Shown here: one piece after another, positions 45,101-51,594 of the stretch
Layout of the letters: each line of letters starts with the position of its first letter
Position numbering within the stretch: position 1 is the first letter of the stretch
Source: Apostichopus japonicus
Lineage: Eukaryota > Echinodermata > Holothuroidea > Aspidochirotida > Stichopodidae
Assembly (NCBI RefSeq): GCF_037975245.1
Contig: NC_092575.1
Location: forward strand, 15,947,310 to 16,009,309
DNA: 62,000 nt
Reading direction: 5' to 3'
Made by a program: the position numbers and the translations under genes
The notes under the pieces: generated by a model
The model's input: only the letters and a program-made list of their open reading frames with translations
Databases searched by the model: none
What the model was told of the DNA's origin: nothing

Positions 45101-47801
45101 TTTGCCCAGTGCAGTCTGCATGTCAGAGACAGTCTGAGATGATAAAAACAACAACACATGATCAGTAATCTTTGCCCAGTGCAGTCTGCTTGTCAGAGAC
45201 AGTCTGAGATGATAAAAACAACAACACATGATCAGTAATCTTTGCCCAGTGCAGTCTGCTTGTCAGAGACAGTCAGAGATGAGAAAAACAACAACACATG
45301 ATCAGTAATCTTTGCCCAGTGCAGTCTGCTTGTCAGAGACAGTCAGAGATGAGAAAAACAACAACACATGATCAGTAATCTCTGCCCAGTGTAGTCTGCT
45401 TGTCAGAGACAGTCAGAGATGAGAAAAACAACACATTTTCAGTAATCTTTGCCCAGTGCAGTCTGCATGTCAGAGACAGTCAGAGATGAGGAAAACAACA
45501 ACACATGATCAGTAATCTTTGCCCAGTGCAGTGTGCATGTCAGAGACAGTCAGAGATGAGGAAAACAACAACACATGATCAGTAATCTTTGCCCAGTGCA
45601 GTCTGCATGTCAGAGACAGTCAGAGATGAGAAAAACAACACATGATCAGTAATCTTTGCCCAGTGCAGTCTGCATTTCAGAGACAGTCAGAGCTGAGAAA
45701 AACAACACATGATCAGTAATCTTTGCCCAGTGCAGTCTGCATGTCAGAGACAGTCAGAGATGAGAAAAACAACAACAGACGATCAGTAATCTTTGCCCAG
45801 TGCAGTCTGCTTGTCAGAGACAGTCAGAGATGTGAAAAACAACACATGATCAGTAATTTGTGCCCAGTGCAGTCTGCATGTCAGAGACAGATGAAATAAG
45901 AGGACACACATATACAAGCTGCTGACAGTCTTAATCTTAAAATCAATATCTTTGAAATAAGAATAAAATAATGATGGGATTTAAGTGACCTTGTGGTGAC
46001 CAGGCTAAGATTAATCTCCTTTTTTCTTTTCTTTTCTTTTTGTTCTTACAGAATGGTGGCTTATCCTCACCATGGTTATCATAGCTACTCTTCTGTTGTT
46101 GCTTATCCTAATTCCACTGATTGTTTGGCTCAAGAACAATTGGTCTAAGTAAGTAGCAAACTTTTCAAGAGACTTTTTTTCACATCCAATATGAATGTAT
46201 TAAAGCAGTTCTCTTTACTTCGAGTTTTTAAGGTTTTTCATTACTGAAATCCAATAAAATTTATCAACCTTGATTAACCCGTTTTCATTTAAAGAAATGA
46301 AATGAAAAGTCATATTTTTTTTCCTATTTGATTAAATTAAACTTTGTTTGCTATTTACAGTTGATTTTATAATAACACGAAAAAAAAATAACCTGGGCGA
46401 AAAAATGTTGAGAACCGAATGGAATCTATAATTAGTTAGCCCATTTCGATGGAAGACTCTTGGAGGGTCCCTCAAATTGCAGTCTTATTTGGAGTACTAT
46501 TTGGCTGGTTTGATCGAATTTGTTGACCAAACGACAAAAGGCTGGTGTTTGAACAATTGTTCGTTTTTTGTAACTTTAACATTTACTGTCACTCACATGC
46601 ATGAGTTGACATTATCCTTGATATCCTCTAAATTCAGCCAGTTGCGAAAAGTTCCTAAATGCTTATACCTCTCTAAACTGTCCTTCAATATTATGCTTCA
46701 AAGCACTGGTATTGACAGTACAAACAGTCCCTAACCTTGATCTGATAGAAACATGATACTCATACTGCTTAATAGATCTAAAGCTAGCACTCAAAATACG
46801 CTATCCCCTCATACCTTCATTGTTATATAAAAGCGGAATATGTCCAGGGATTCCATTCTCTCTCGCTTTGTGTCGAAGGAAATTGGAGTGTGAACCCTGG
46901 TAACACAGTATACAAGGTATTGTTATTTCTGCCTGACACACCCCTCCCCCATCCCCCTCCCCCGTCTCCCTCTCCTCATCCCCAGCAACGAATTGCTTGT
47001 ATTGTGATCGCCATCAACTAAGGAGTGGTATACACGTGAGTTGTAATTTGTAAGGTCACTGATTCGACTCCTCCCGCCTCTAGCTAAAGATATCTAAAGA
47101 CACCCAGTTGGGACAATTGTTTCTATACTGTTGGGCCATTTCCCGCTTAGGAGCACTCGTATTGTCAGTACGAGCAGTATGAATATCATGTTTCTATCAG
47201 ATCAAGGTTAGTAACTGTTTGTACTGGCAATGTGCTTTGAGAGCATTATATTGGTGTACAGTTTAGAGAGGTATTAGCATTAGGAAATTCTCCCAACTGG
47301 CTGCTAAAGATATCTTTGTTTCCAGCGTCAGATCTGTTATATTATTTAACGAGCAGTTTTTCTGTTTTTCCTTTACCGTATATTAACTGTGTTTTATGTG
47401 TCACGTACAGGGAAGAGGACAAGTCTAAGTACGAGATGGGCATGACCATGACCAGCGTACAGGGCAGTTCGCGACGCGTCTCTTACGACCAAGCCGACGG
47501 AGTCGGCGTACAGACAGATCCATTGCCGGCTACAAATTCAAATTACGTCTACTCTACGGAGGCGGTTATGTATTTCGATTCCGAGTCTTTACATTCGGTG
47601 AACACTAGGTCTACCCTGGGCCTTGACAACCACGGCATGAGCCTGGATGGGGAGACACCGCCCTCACATGTCGATAGCGGTTTCTCGGTGGACGGTTCGA
47701 CTCGGTCCAGAACGATACAAGGATCCATTGAAAATATGATGATCCCAATAGAAGGGGACACGGATAGTTTAGCACAGAGTGACACTGTAGTCAATATGTA
47801 G
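585..47801 (+). CDS. Gene A: VWD/C8/TIL - Thr-rich stalk - 5xFN3 - TM membrane protein (5' partial, 15 exons)
   Basis: Spliced exons: 585-732, 1945-2121, 2756-2958, 3685-3868, 4546-4590, 33113-35791, 36299-37165, 39573-40019, 40390-40589, 41032-41152, 41857-41968, 42766-43007, 43819-43860, 46052-46148, 47411-47801. All junctions are GT-AG with matching phases, and the sum (5955 nt) is one open frame ending in TAG. Visible residues: VWD end and C8 about 1-108, TIL about 109-176, Cys-rich TILa/EGF-like 177-238, Thr-rich stalk about 240-1040, FN3 modules about 1042-1146, 1328-1435, 1477-1584, 1584-1691 and 1691-1808, TM about 1824-1848, cytoplasmic tail to 1984. VWD-C8-TIL assemblies occur in gel-forming mucins, tectorins, zonadhesin and IgGFc-binding proteins; here one is fused to a membrane-anchored mucin/FN3 part, so a cell-surface adhesive or barrier role is inferred. 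The N-terminus, with signal peptide and most of the VWD, lies upstream of the window. No named orthologue is recognised. Confidence 0.82.
889..965 (+). repeat. Direct duplication of about 40 bp
   Basis: attggttatctaccatcatt followed by tcctg occurs twice in a row with near-identical flanks (start near 889 and near 932), inside the 733-1944 intron. That intron is otherwise featureless. Confidence 0.75.
1945..2121 (+). CDS. Gene A exon: C8 domain
   Basis: Acceptor aatgtag, donor gtaagt, phase 1 to phase 1. The peptide carries the C8 hallmark [20 protein letters not shown], then a Cys after a Gly/Glu-rich loop, YAAAC, and a W-x-D-C ending. With the two cysteines of the previous exon this gives the eight cysteines of a complete C8 domain, a fold that packs behind VWD in mucins, tectorins and zonadhesin. 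Confidence 0.9.
2122..2755. other. Gene A intron, nothing recognised
   Basis: AT-rich intron between the C8 and TIL exons. No repeat array, RNA gene or coding segment seen. Confidence 0.7.
2756..2958 (+). CDS. Gene A exon: TIL (trypsin-inhibitor-like Cys-rich) domain
   Basis: Acceptor ttacag, donor gtcagt, phase 1 in and phase 0 out. The peptide starts LPCPNNM and shows TIL cysteine spacing: C-x-S-x-x-P-C-Q-P-S-C, [11 protein letters not shown], then CVEVEECGC. It sits directly behind C8, as in the VWD-C8-TIL units of gel-forming mucins and related proteins. Confidence 0.9.
3040..3475 (+). repeat. Three diverged tandem copies of a unit of about 150-180 bp
   Basis: Markers recur: tgttgtt-rich lead, ctgtctt(a/g)tagctc/ttc, then catgtgg(g/t)atgat and gcatgatgccccttttatta. 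Copies begin near 3045, 3205 and 3375; the third is truncated. All lie in the intron between the TIL and TILa exons. Confidence 0.65.
3685..3868 (+). CDS. Gene A exon: TILa-like and EGF-like Cys-rich segment
   Basis: Acceptor ctcgcag, donor gtgagg, phase 0 to phase 1. It begins [19 protein letters not shown], the pattern of the TILa/VWE segment after TIL domains, and continues with [16 protein letters not shown], which resembles the second half of an EGF-like repeat. It ends the disulfide-rich N-terminal half of the visible protein. Confidence 0.88.
3890..3960. repeat. Interspersed repeat fragment (GCGC...AAGGCGCTTTACA type)
   Basis: tctatagcgccttatccaat then ctaaggcgctttacagtaaa. Elements with this GCGC / AGCGCTTTACA pairing are common short interspersed repeats in marine invertebrates. 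A related end is seen near 55365-55415. Confidence 0.4.
4546..4590 (+). CDS. Gene A exon: short Thr/Pro-rich linker microexon
   Basis: A 45-nt exon between ttttaacag and gtaagt, phase 1 to phase 1, encoding [15 protein letters not shown]. Its Thr-rich composition matches the start of the stalk encoded about 28.5 kb downstream, and its phase fits both neighbours. It is too short to be certain without RNA evidence. Confidence 0.6.
5880..6620 (+). repeat. Three diverged tandem copies of a unit of about 210-290 bp
   Basis: The marker tgatagcct recurs at 5971, 6261 and 6470. The marker gag(t/c)(g/a)tttcatgttt recurs near 6101, 6389 and 6595. Other shared words are taacatgcat and tagctagctgta. The copies are old and partly deleted. 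Confidence 0.65.
7106..7441 (-). other. Unrecognised basic ORF, possibly a frameshifted pseudogene or repeat
   Basis: The complement reads 111 codons starting [15 protein letters not shown] and ending [10 protein letters not shown] at a run of ten A. Just beyond the stop, another frame opens (7109-6879, [14 protein letters not shown]...). Codon use looks less random than in nearby intron, with many Lys/Arg/Met. No domain is recognised. It could be a degenerate gene fragment or chance. Confidence 0.2.
7775..7854. repeat. (TA)n microsatellite
   Basis: About 80 bases of nearly pure TA dinucleotide with one interruption, in the long gene A intron. It creates spurious YIYI ORFs. Confidence 0.97.
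8740..9090. repeat. Degenerate tandem array (ccataggtagcattcctt)
   Basis: Words such as ccataggtagcattcctt, cttaacca and ttccatccctacccttcaac recur at irregular spacing of about 25-130 bases. A shadow ORF runs through it on the complement. Confidence 0.6.
15675..15734. repeat. (TA)n microsatellite
   Basis: About 60 bases of pure TA, followed about 65 bases later by a run of G at 15802-15818. Confidence 0.97.
21143..21193. repeat. (TA)n microsatellite
   Basis: About 50 bases of pure TA dinucleotide in the long gene A intron. Confidence 0.97.
22440..22521. repeat. (TA)n microsatellite
   Basis: About 80 bases of TA with a single acat interruption. Confidence 0.97.
24281..24578 (+). repeat. 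Minisatellite, unit about 20-27 bp
   Basis: About a dozen copies of gttagtatgtataacattca with tga(g/t/a)t or a shortened tgatga end. Copies alternate between a long form with attcatga and a short form with atgatga. It lies in the long gene A intron. Confidence 0.9.
24684..24740. repeat. TA/CA-rich microsatellite
   Basis: Mixed ta/ca dinucleotide tract ending in pure (TA)n. Confidence 0.9.
25157..25290. repeat. Interrupted (TA)n microsatellite
   Basis: About 130 bases of TA with gata, ttta and gtat interruptions. Confidence 0.95.
26458..26507. repeat. (TA)n microsatellite
   Basis: About 50 bases of TA with one acat interruption. Confidence 0.95.
27700..28260 (+). repeat. Minisatellite, unit about 73-76 bp
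   Basis: About seven copies built from gcataggacaatgaggtgta, a second aggacaatgaagtgtatatt half, gtgcaataaagttcat and ggctatatgaagt. Each unit is itself two related half-units sharing ggacaatga. Complement ORFs ([12 protein letters not shown]...) are produced by the repeat and are not taken as genes. Confidence 0.92.
30405..31196. mobile_element. Candidate non-autonomous DNA element with imperfect inverted ends
   Basis: The left end tggacgtcaacagg and the reverse complement of the right end (tgggcgtcagcagg) match at 12 of 14 bases. Both ends are followed by G/C-rich GGGGGACA and CACTTT words. Inside the right end lies a 44-bp segment (31114-31157) shared, inverted, with 57049-57093. No transposase frame is seen, so it would be MITE-like or a deletion derivative. 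Confidence 0.5.
31241..31421. repeat. Long interrupted (TA)n microsatellite
   Basis: About 180 bases of TA with ca, cg and ct interruptions, the longest in the window. It lies about 1.7 kb before the giant stalk exon and produces several artefact YIYI frames on both strands. Confidence 0.97.
33113..35791 (+). CDS. Gene A giant exon: Thr/Asp/Glu-rich repeat stalk plus FN3 module 1
   Basis: A 2679-nt exon with acceptor ttaccttcag, donor gtatac and phase 1 on both sides. About 790 residues are built from T-[D/E]-[V/I]-[V/I] tetrapeptides, grouped into roughly 20 blocks, most opening with Y-[E/D] and ending in a Pro/Thr linker. Three near-identical 24-residue blocks lie at about 33352-33570, and three copies of a block of about 41 residues at about 34665-35010. 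The stalk is rich in Thr and acidic residues with few basic ones, as expected for an O-glycosylated, negatively charged extended segment. The last 105 residues form FN3 module 1, starting at a Cys (CDYTGES), with [14 protein letters not shown] and the tail [12 protein letters not shown]. The regular repeat also leaves the antisense strand open as Ser/Val-rich ORFs, which I treat as shadows. Confidence 0.92.
35792..36298. other. Gene A intron, nothing recognised
   Basis: 507-base intron between the giant stalk exon and the FN3 module 2 exon. Only low-complexity T-rich sequence is seen. Confidence 0.7.
36299..37165 (+). CDS. Gene A exon: Thr-rich stalk segment plus FN3 module 2
   Basis: Acceptor attattag, donor gtatga, phase 1 to phase 1, 867 nt. 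The first part is Thr-rich, with an octapeptide-like array at about 36635-36830 ([14 protein letters not shown] and variants). The rest is FN3 module 2: a Cys at its start (GVCQYDGDS), [18 protein letters not shown], and the tail [12 protein letters not shown]. It has the same Cys-FN3-Cys-tail layout as module 1. Confidence 0.92.
38079..38170 (+). mobile_element. hAT-like transposon terminus (short non-autonomous copy)
   Basis: caggggtaccctaactgggg, then gtgcatgaacccccaggggt, then a further cagggggttcgtgag. A CAGGGGT start with GGGG-GTGC-TGAACCCCC is the terminal style of many animal hAT MITEs. A related cagggggttcgtgggggg recurs at about 38560. The right terminus was not clearly identified. 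Confidence 0.4.
39090..39113. repeat. Short (TA)n microsatellite
   Basis: About 24 bases of TA in the intron before FN3 module 3. Confidence 0.9.
39573..40019 (+). CDS. Gene A exon: short Thr-rich linker plus FN3 module 3
   Basis: Acceptor ctcataag, donor gtgagt, phase 1 to phase 1. It starts with [18 protein letters not shown] and reaches a Cys at PRVCFNTS. The FN3 core shows [17 protein letters not shown] and YEILIRAVV. It closes with [12 protein letters not shown], the same Cys-tail motif as the other modules. Confidence 0.9.
40390..40589 (+). CDS. Gene A exon: FN3 module 4, first half
   Basis: Acceptor tttcacag, donor gtaact, phase 1 in and phase 0 out. The peptide runs [15 protein letters not shown], then [20 protein letters not shown] and [14 protein letters not shown], ending YFLTDLQ. 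This matches strands A to E of an FN3 domain; strands F and G are in the next exon. It lacks the opening cysteine of modules 1-3. Confidence 0.85.
40690..40922 (+). repeat. Minisatellite, unit about 60 bp, four copies
   Basis: The unit includes gtacagggatgtgggaagca, then ctttatcat and gaaaagtaccggtattg. Four diverged copies fill the intron inside FN3 module 4. Confidence 0.85.
41032..41152 (+). CDS. Gene A exon: FN3 module 4, second half with Cys tail
   Basis: Acceptor ttttaag, donor gtaagt, phase 0 in and phase 1 out. It begins [16 protein letters not shown], the Tyr-corner F strand of FN3, and ends [15 protein letters not shown], a variant of the C-x-x-G-x-x-G tail seen in the other modules. 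Confidence 0.85.
41480..41700 (-). mobile_element. tRNA-derived SINE-like copy
   Basis: On the complement, GGTTCGAATCC at 41644-41634 is a perfect RNA polymerase III B-box. It is followed by sequence that does not fold as a tRNA. A clear A-box is not visible in the GC-rich, C-run-disrupted head, so the copy is probably degenerate. It sits in the intron between FN3 modules 4 and 5. Confidence 0.5.
41857..41968 (+). CDS. Gene A exon: FN3 module 5, first half
   Basis: Acceptor tctgcag, donor gtaaat, phase 1 in and phase 2 out. The peptide holds [24 protein letters not shown] and VIEY, the B and C strands of an FN3 domain. The intron falls inside the C-strand YR motif, a different place from the intron in module 4, so the two interruptions arose separately. 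Confidence 0.82.
42200..42500. repeat. Possible MITE with internal hairpin
   Basis: Intron inside FN3 module 5. Contains ccatttgattggtcaattgc and a near-perfect hairpin, TCTATTTCAT, 3-base loop, ATGAAATAGA (about 42279-42302). The style resembles short interspersed palindromic repeats. Ends are not defined. Confidence 0.3.
42766..43007 (+). CDS. Gene A exon: FN3 module 5, second half with polybasic site
   Basis: Acceptor attcatatag, donor gttagt, phase 2 in and phase 1 out. It continues [15 protein letters not shown], then [15 protein letters not shown], and closes with [12 protein letters not shown]. The F-G loop carries RRRRQS (about residue 1774), a minimal proprotein-convertase pattern (R-x-x-R). 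Flanking cysteines DESCDGC may hold the chains together if it is cut. An upstream AG (tatgcag, near 42723) is a competing acceptor but does not give an FN3-consistent join. Confidence 0.83.
43008..43818. other. Gene A intron, mostly featureless
   Basis: Holds a short direct repeat cttgtgttagcatttac (three copies, 43057-43116). Nothing else recognised. Confidence 0.6.
43819..43860 (+). CDS. Gene A exon: acidic/Pro-rich juxtamembrane microexon
   Basis: A 42-nt exon between attcacag and gtaagt, phase 1 to phase 1, encoding [14 protein letters not shown]. It links the last FN3 module to the transmembrane exon. Symmetric phase means it could be skipped without breaking the frame. Confidence 0.7.
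44195..45890 (+). repeat. Large minisatellite, unit 67-70 bp, about 24 copies
   Basis: The unit contains cacatgatcagtaatctttg, cccagtgcagtctgc(a/t)tgt, cagagacagtcagagatgag and aaaaacaa(ca). Length differs by 3 bases according to one or two caa units. Variants (cat/ctt, caac/ctac, cagagatgag/ctgagatgat) recur in patterned order, suggesting higher-order units. It fills most of the intron just before the TM exon. Confidence 0.97.
46052..46148 (+). CDS. Gene A exon: transmembrane helix
   Basis: Acceptor follows a long T-rich tract ending ttcttacag; donor gtaagt; phase 1 in and phase 2 out. The peptide starts [20 protein letters not shown], runs on through PLIVWL, and is closed by LKNNWSK. That is about 25 hydrophobic residues with a basic residue on the inner side, as expected for a type I single-pass protein. 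Confidence 0.93.
46617..47317. repeat. Foldback inverted repeat (arms about 135-150 bp, loop about 400 bp)
   Basis: The left arm (about 46636-46769) and the reverse complement of the right arm (about 47173-47310) share long identical words: atacctctctaaactgt, cagtacaaacagt, aaccttgatctgatagaaac, atgat(a)(c/t)tcatactgct. It lies wholly in the intron between the TM and tail exons and would form a long imperfect RNA hairpin in the pre-mRNA. Confidence 0.85.
47411..47801 (+). CDS. Gene A terminal exon: cytoplasmic tail and stop
   Basis: Acceptor cacgtacag, phase 2 in, stop TAG at 47799-47801. The tail of about 130 residues is Ser/Thr/Asp-rich. It contains SSRRVSYD, a match to the PKA consensus R-R-x-S beside a Tyr; NYVYSTEAV with possible Tyr phosphosites; and [11 protein letters not shown]. 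It ends TVVNM, whose last residues would fit a class II PDZ ligand. These are sequence-pattern inferences; no catalytic domain is present. Confidence 0.9.
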
Positions 47802-47810
47802 GACCATTAA

Positions 47811-47816
47811 AATAAA
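47811..47816 (+). terminator. Candidate polyadenylation signal AATAAA of gene A
   Basis: AATAAA lies only about 10 bases after the stop codon. It would give an unusually short 3' UTR. Other AATAAA hexamers occur further down (near 49098 and 49414), so which is used cannot be settled from sequence. Confidence 0.3.
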
Positions 47817-48429
47817 ATGTAAAAAAGGTGATGAGGCTTGGTACAGATCGACAATATATAGAGTAGACAATACCAAGCCTAAGCCGTGTCCATATTTTTT
47901 ACATCATAGATATCCTTTCATTATACAAACTGAATTTCTCTGCAAATCTCAAATTTTCTCTTTTTTTCAGTTCATGTCTTATTTAAATTTTGTTTTCAGT
48001 TGTCTGATATAATATTCCATACTTTTCATAGTATCAATAATAAGTATGGTTTAATTTCCTTCAGTCAATTCTCAGTCTTTATTGTTTTGTTATCTACATT
48101 TGCTTAAAAAAGTATTTAAACGCAGTTTCAAAAGTATTAAGCCCCCCCAAAAAAGTCTCTATATTTTCTCCTCTGAAATAGTTATTTAGTAATATTTTGT
48201 TTTCTGCTCTATAAACTTTAAAAAAAAAAATGGTGCAAAATTTATATAGAAGAATAATAATTATTGAGCTGGAAAATAATGACAGGAATTTCTTTTCTGT
48301 CATTTTTGTGTCACCTGAATTGAAATTAATTCTCCATTTTTTGATCATGACACTCTAAAGGGGGTTGGTCGGTCGCCTCATAAAATCAATTTTCTTTATG
48401 TTCGTTAACGTTCGCACAACAAAACTAGA

Positions 48430-48800
48430 AGAGAGGATTGATTCTGTCGAGGTTTGTTACGCCCATTATTAACAGACAAAACTATCACCTTTAATGGTTG
48501 ACCCACTGGGGAAGACAAAAACGTGCTGTATGTGACGTCACACGACCAAGGAAACAGTTATCGTTCTGTCGGGGAGTGTGACGTCATATGACCAGGCGAC
48601 CTATCAGCTTTAAGTGTTGATTCACTGTAGCACATATATCGTTCTGTCGGGGGAGAGGTTGACTTCTATTGGACCATGTGAAACAACACATCATCACATC
48701 ACATCATGAGTCACTGTGAACAGATATTTATTCTGTTCTGTGGAGTGTGACGCAAAAAGGACTATAGGCGACCTTATCACCTTTATTTGTCGAAGTTTGT
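48430..48800 (+). repeat. Diverged tandem repeat with TGACGTCA sites
   Basis: About four copies of a unit of about 100-115 bp. Markers: tatca(c/g)ctttaa..g.tga..cactg at 48484, 48602 and partly 48776; (c/t)gttctgtcggggagtgtgac. Perfect CRE palindromes TGACGTCA occur in two copies near 48535 and 48568. Confidence 0.65.
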
Positions 48801-50021
48801 CTTTCCGTTGCTTTCAACTGATCGTTGTACAGTTATACCCAAATTTTGTCGCTTTCAAATATTTTGTCCGATAATGCCAAAGTTAAAAAAAATCAAAATT
48901 TAAATTGTTCATGATTTCTTTCATATTTGGAAATGTACTTTTCATGTATAAGTATACGTCATATGCTGTACAATTAATATACGTATTTTCATATTTAAGA
49001 GCAAAAAAATGTTTGTTTTAACGCTAGCAATACCGTATTGAAAAACAAGGATAACAATTTGATGTAATATTTCATGGAGAGAATTAACATTCACTAGTAA
49101 TAAACTGCGCCTTAATAACTACATGCATGGGCCATCTCCTGTTGTATCTTTCATGTGTTTATGTTAGCATATACTTGAAACACTATTCAATTGGAATCAG
49201 AACTTTTATGTATGTTTTATACTTAGCTCTCTATCTGTCTGTTATTGTTTTGTTTCCGATAATCATTCCATGTTTACTTTCTTTTTCTGTTTTCCCGCAA
49301 CCAGCAGCTTATGAAGTATGTTAGTAATTTATCCTATCGGCGTTTCTTTTTTATCTTTTCTTTAAAAAAAAATATAAGATTAAAAAAGTTCATGAATGTA
49401 TTGAGAATTGGAAAAAATAAATAAATTAAATTGAAGAATATATTCCTGTGTTTCCAATATTTGAGTACATTTTTGTATCGAAACTGTTTCTTGTTTGTCT
49501 AATTTATTCAATGAAGGACTAAACTTCACAAAGTTTTGTGCTGAATCAGTAAAAGAAAATGTGGATTTATTAGGACTCATTTATCGAGTGGAAATTTCTT
49601 ATATACTGTGAATGTTTTCATTACCATCATTATAGACCTCAAATTATAACATGCTGAAATCAATGGCGTAGCCAGGGCCGAGGGGGCGTAGTCAGAGAGG
49701 CGGGGAAGTCCCCCCCCCCTCCTACCTCACAAGAATTTTGAGGGAGAAACGGTAATGGCAAAAATTGCACTCGCAGGTAAAGTCGTATACACAGACATCA
49801 TATAAACTGATATAGCACCATTCTGCGTATAAGCCCCCCCCCCCCACCTTCTTTAGACCGCTCCCCCAAAACGAACATCAGCCGAATGTGTATCTTCTTC
49901 CCCACATCGACCCCTAAAACTGGAATTTGTAAAACAGTAGAACTAAGTGTAGTTATGAAAATTCATAGGAAAAATTTAATGTCACAATGATGGGGAAATA
50001 AGTTGAGGGTGTCTGTTACAG

Positions 50022-50235
50022 TGCGGGGCGGCGAGAGTGCGGGGCGGCGAGAGTGCGGGCGGCGAGAGTGCGGGCGGCGAGAGTGCGGGGCGGCGAGAGT
50101 GCGGGGCGGCGAGAGTGCGGGGCGGCGAGAGTGCGGGGCGGCGAGAGTGCGGGGCGGCGAGAGTGCCGGGCGGCGAGAGTGCCGGGCGGCGAGAGTGCCG
50201 GGCGGCGAGAGTGCCGGGCGGCGAGAGTGCGAGGC
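50022..50235 (+). repeat. GC-rich minisatellite, unit 15-16 bp, about 13 copies
   Basis: Copies of gtgcggggcggcgaga, with two 15-bp copies lacking one G and a 3' block of the variant gtgccgggcggcgaga. It is much more GC-rich than its surroundings. Long frames on both strands through it are caused by the repeat. Confidence 0.95.
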
Positions 50236-51266
50236 GTCTCCAATACCAGAATGAAGCCTATTCCGTAGCCTCTGATCTTCTTTTATTAAGAGTGTACCGT
50301 ATGTTCATCGTTTAGACTTGTCATGCTTAGGAAATCAATGGCGGAAAAACCATGTTAATATTATTTCAACGGTGTATTTACATTAAAAAGAAACAGATCT
50401 TTCTATCCTAGAAGACAGAAACAAAAACATCCATAATTTTCTCTTAATTTCTGGCCAATCGTTTACACATGATATTAATATTGTTCAGAAAGTGTTGAAT
50501 TTATTCCTCTTTTTTTGTAGATATGGAAGACCAAACGAGCATTCATTTCAAATATCAGAGTTTTTTTGTTTTTTCATAACGTTATGTTAACAGTTAACAA
50601 TAAAATTTGTGGAAGATGATCAGTTATTGTAATGGGATTCTATCATGGATAATTCCTTTCCGATTTAACGAAAAACAAAACGAACAAAACAAAATAATTT
50701 GAACAAAGAAAAACACAAATACTCGCAGTGATGATAAAACCAGAAAATAGAAACTTAAATCGTAAACTTTGGCAAGAAAAATCTCCAGCAAACGGAAGTA
50801 TGAATATTTCATAGGCGTCTGAAGAAAAATCCTTCTGTAACAATCTTTAGATGAACACCTGTTTTGTTATTGATTAACATATATGGAATACATTAATATA
50901 CTACGAGATTGCATCTAGCAACTGAGTGCTAAGATATTTAATTGAATATTTGTACATGTCGAAATAACCCATAGCGTGTCTTTAATAGGGCCTACATATA
51001 CAACAGTAAATAACACATTCCGGAGATCAAATTAGACCATGTTGAAAAGCTTTAGTCTCTACCAAGAACGGTGCAAAAAACATCGTAGAAATTTCCTGTC
51101 ATTTCTATTGTAAGTATGCGCATTTGACCGCCGGATTCCTATGAAACATGTATCAGTGGTTTGCACTATTTCAGCAGTAAGTTCCCTTCCCAAACACATG
51201 ATGACATAATGGGAAATAGTTACATATCACAAGCTAGATGATAAAAGGTCTCATTTCTCATTTCAG

Positions 51267-51335
51267 TGGAGTGTTAGATCAATGGTTAACGCCGGTGCCT
51301 TCCAATCATAAGGTTCCCGGTTCGAGTCACTACAA
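51267..51335 (+). mobile_element. tRNA-like SINE head or tRNA pseudogene
   Basis: A-box-like ttagatcaatgg at 51274-51285 and B-box-like ggttcgagtc at 51319-51328, spaced about 44 bases start to start as in a tRNA. The T-stem does not pair (CCCGG against TCACT) and no acceptor stem forms, so it is not a working tRNA. It lies just beyond the ACADS stop. Confidence 0.5.
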
Positions 51336-51588
51336 GATTAATGTATGTCGTCCAGTTACAGAGTTGTTGACAATTGACAATTCATAATCATGGACATTAA
51401 ATATGAATGTAAGAGACTGACTTCGGCCAGCTTGCGGCTTTGATAAGCAAACGAGGCTTCTTCGCGAGTTCCTGCTTGCAGGAGGATATAAAATACATAC
51501 ATTTCTGAAACTGCCATATCTATACAATATTAGATCACGTGATAGCCATTGAGAGTCGAAAGGAATAACTGCGTGCTGCTGTTGTTTT

Positions 51589-51594
51589 TTTATT
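51589..51594 (-). terminator. AATAAA hexamer overlapping the ACADS stop codon
   Basis: On the gene strand the stop TAA is embedded in AATAAA. A 3' end set from it would leave almost no 3' UTR, so use is uncertain. Another AATAAA on this strand occurs near 50498. Confidence 0.2.

Larger units (their letters stand above)
47802..51588. other. Intergenic region between convergent genes A and B
   Basis: Contains 3' flanks of both genes, a CRE-bearing tandem array (48420-48800), a GC-rich minisatellite (50022-50235) and a tRNA-like SINE head (51267-51335). No additional protein gene is recognised. Confidence 0.6.

Noticed and set aside
50003-50315. Arg/Gly/Glu repeat ORFs
   Set aside because: Produced by the 16-bp GC-rich minisatellite being open in several frames; no start context or splice support.
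51267-51335. Functional tRNA gene
   Set aside because: A- and B-box spacing is right, but the T-stem and acceptor stem do not pair, so it is kept only as a SINE head or pseudogene.
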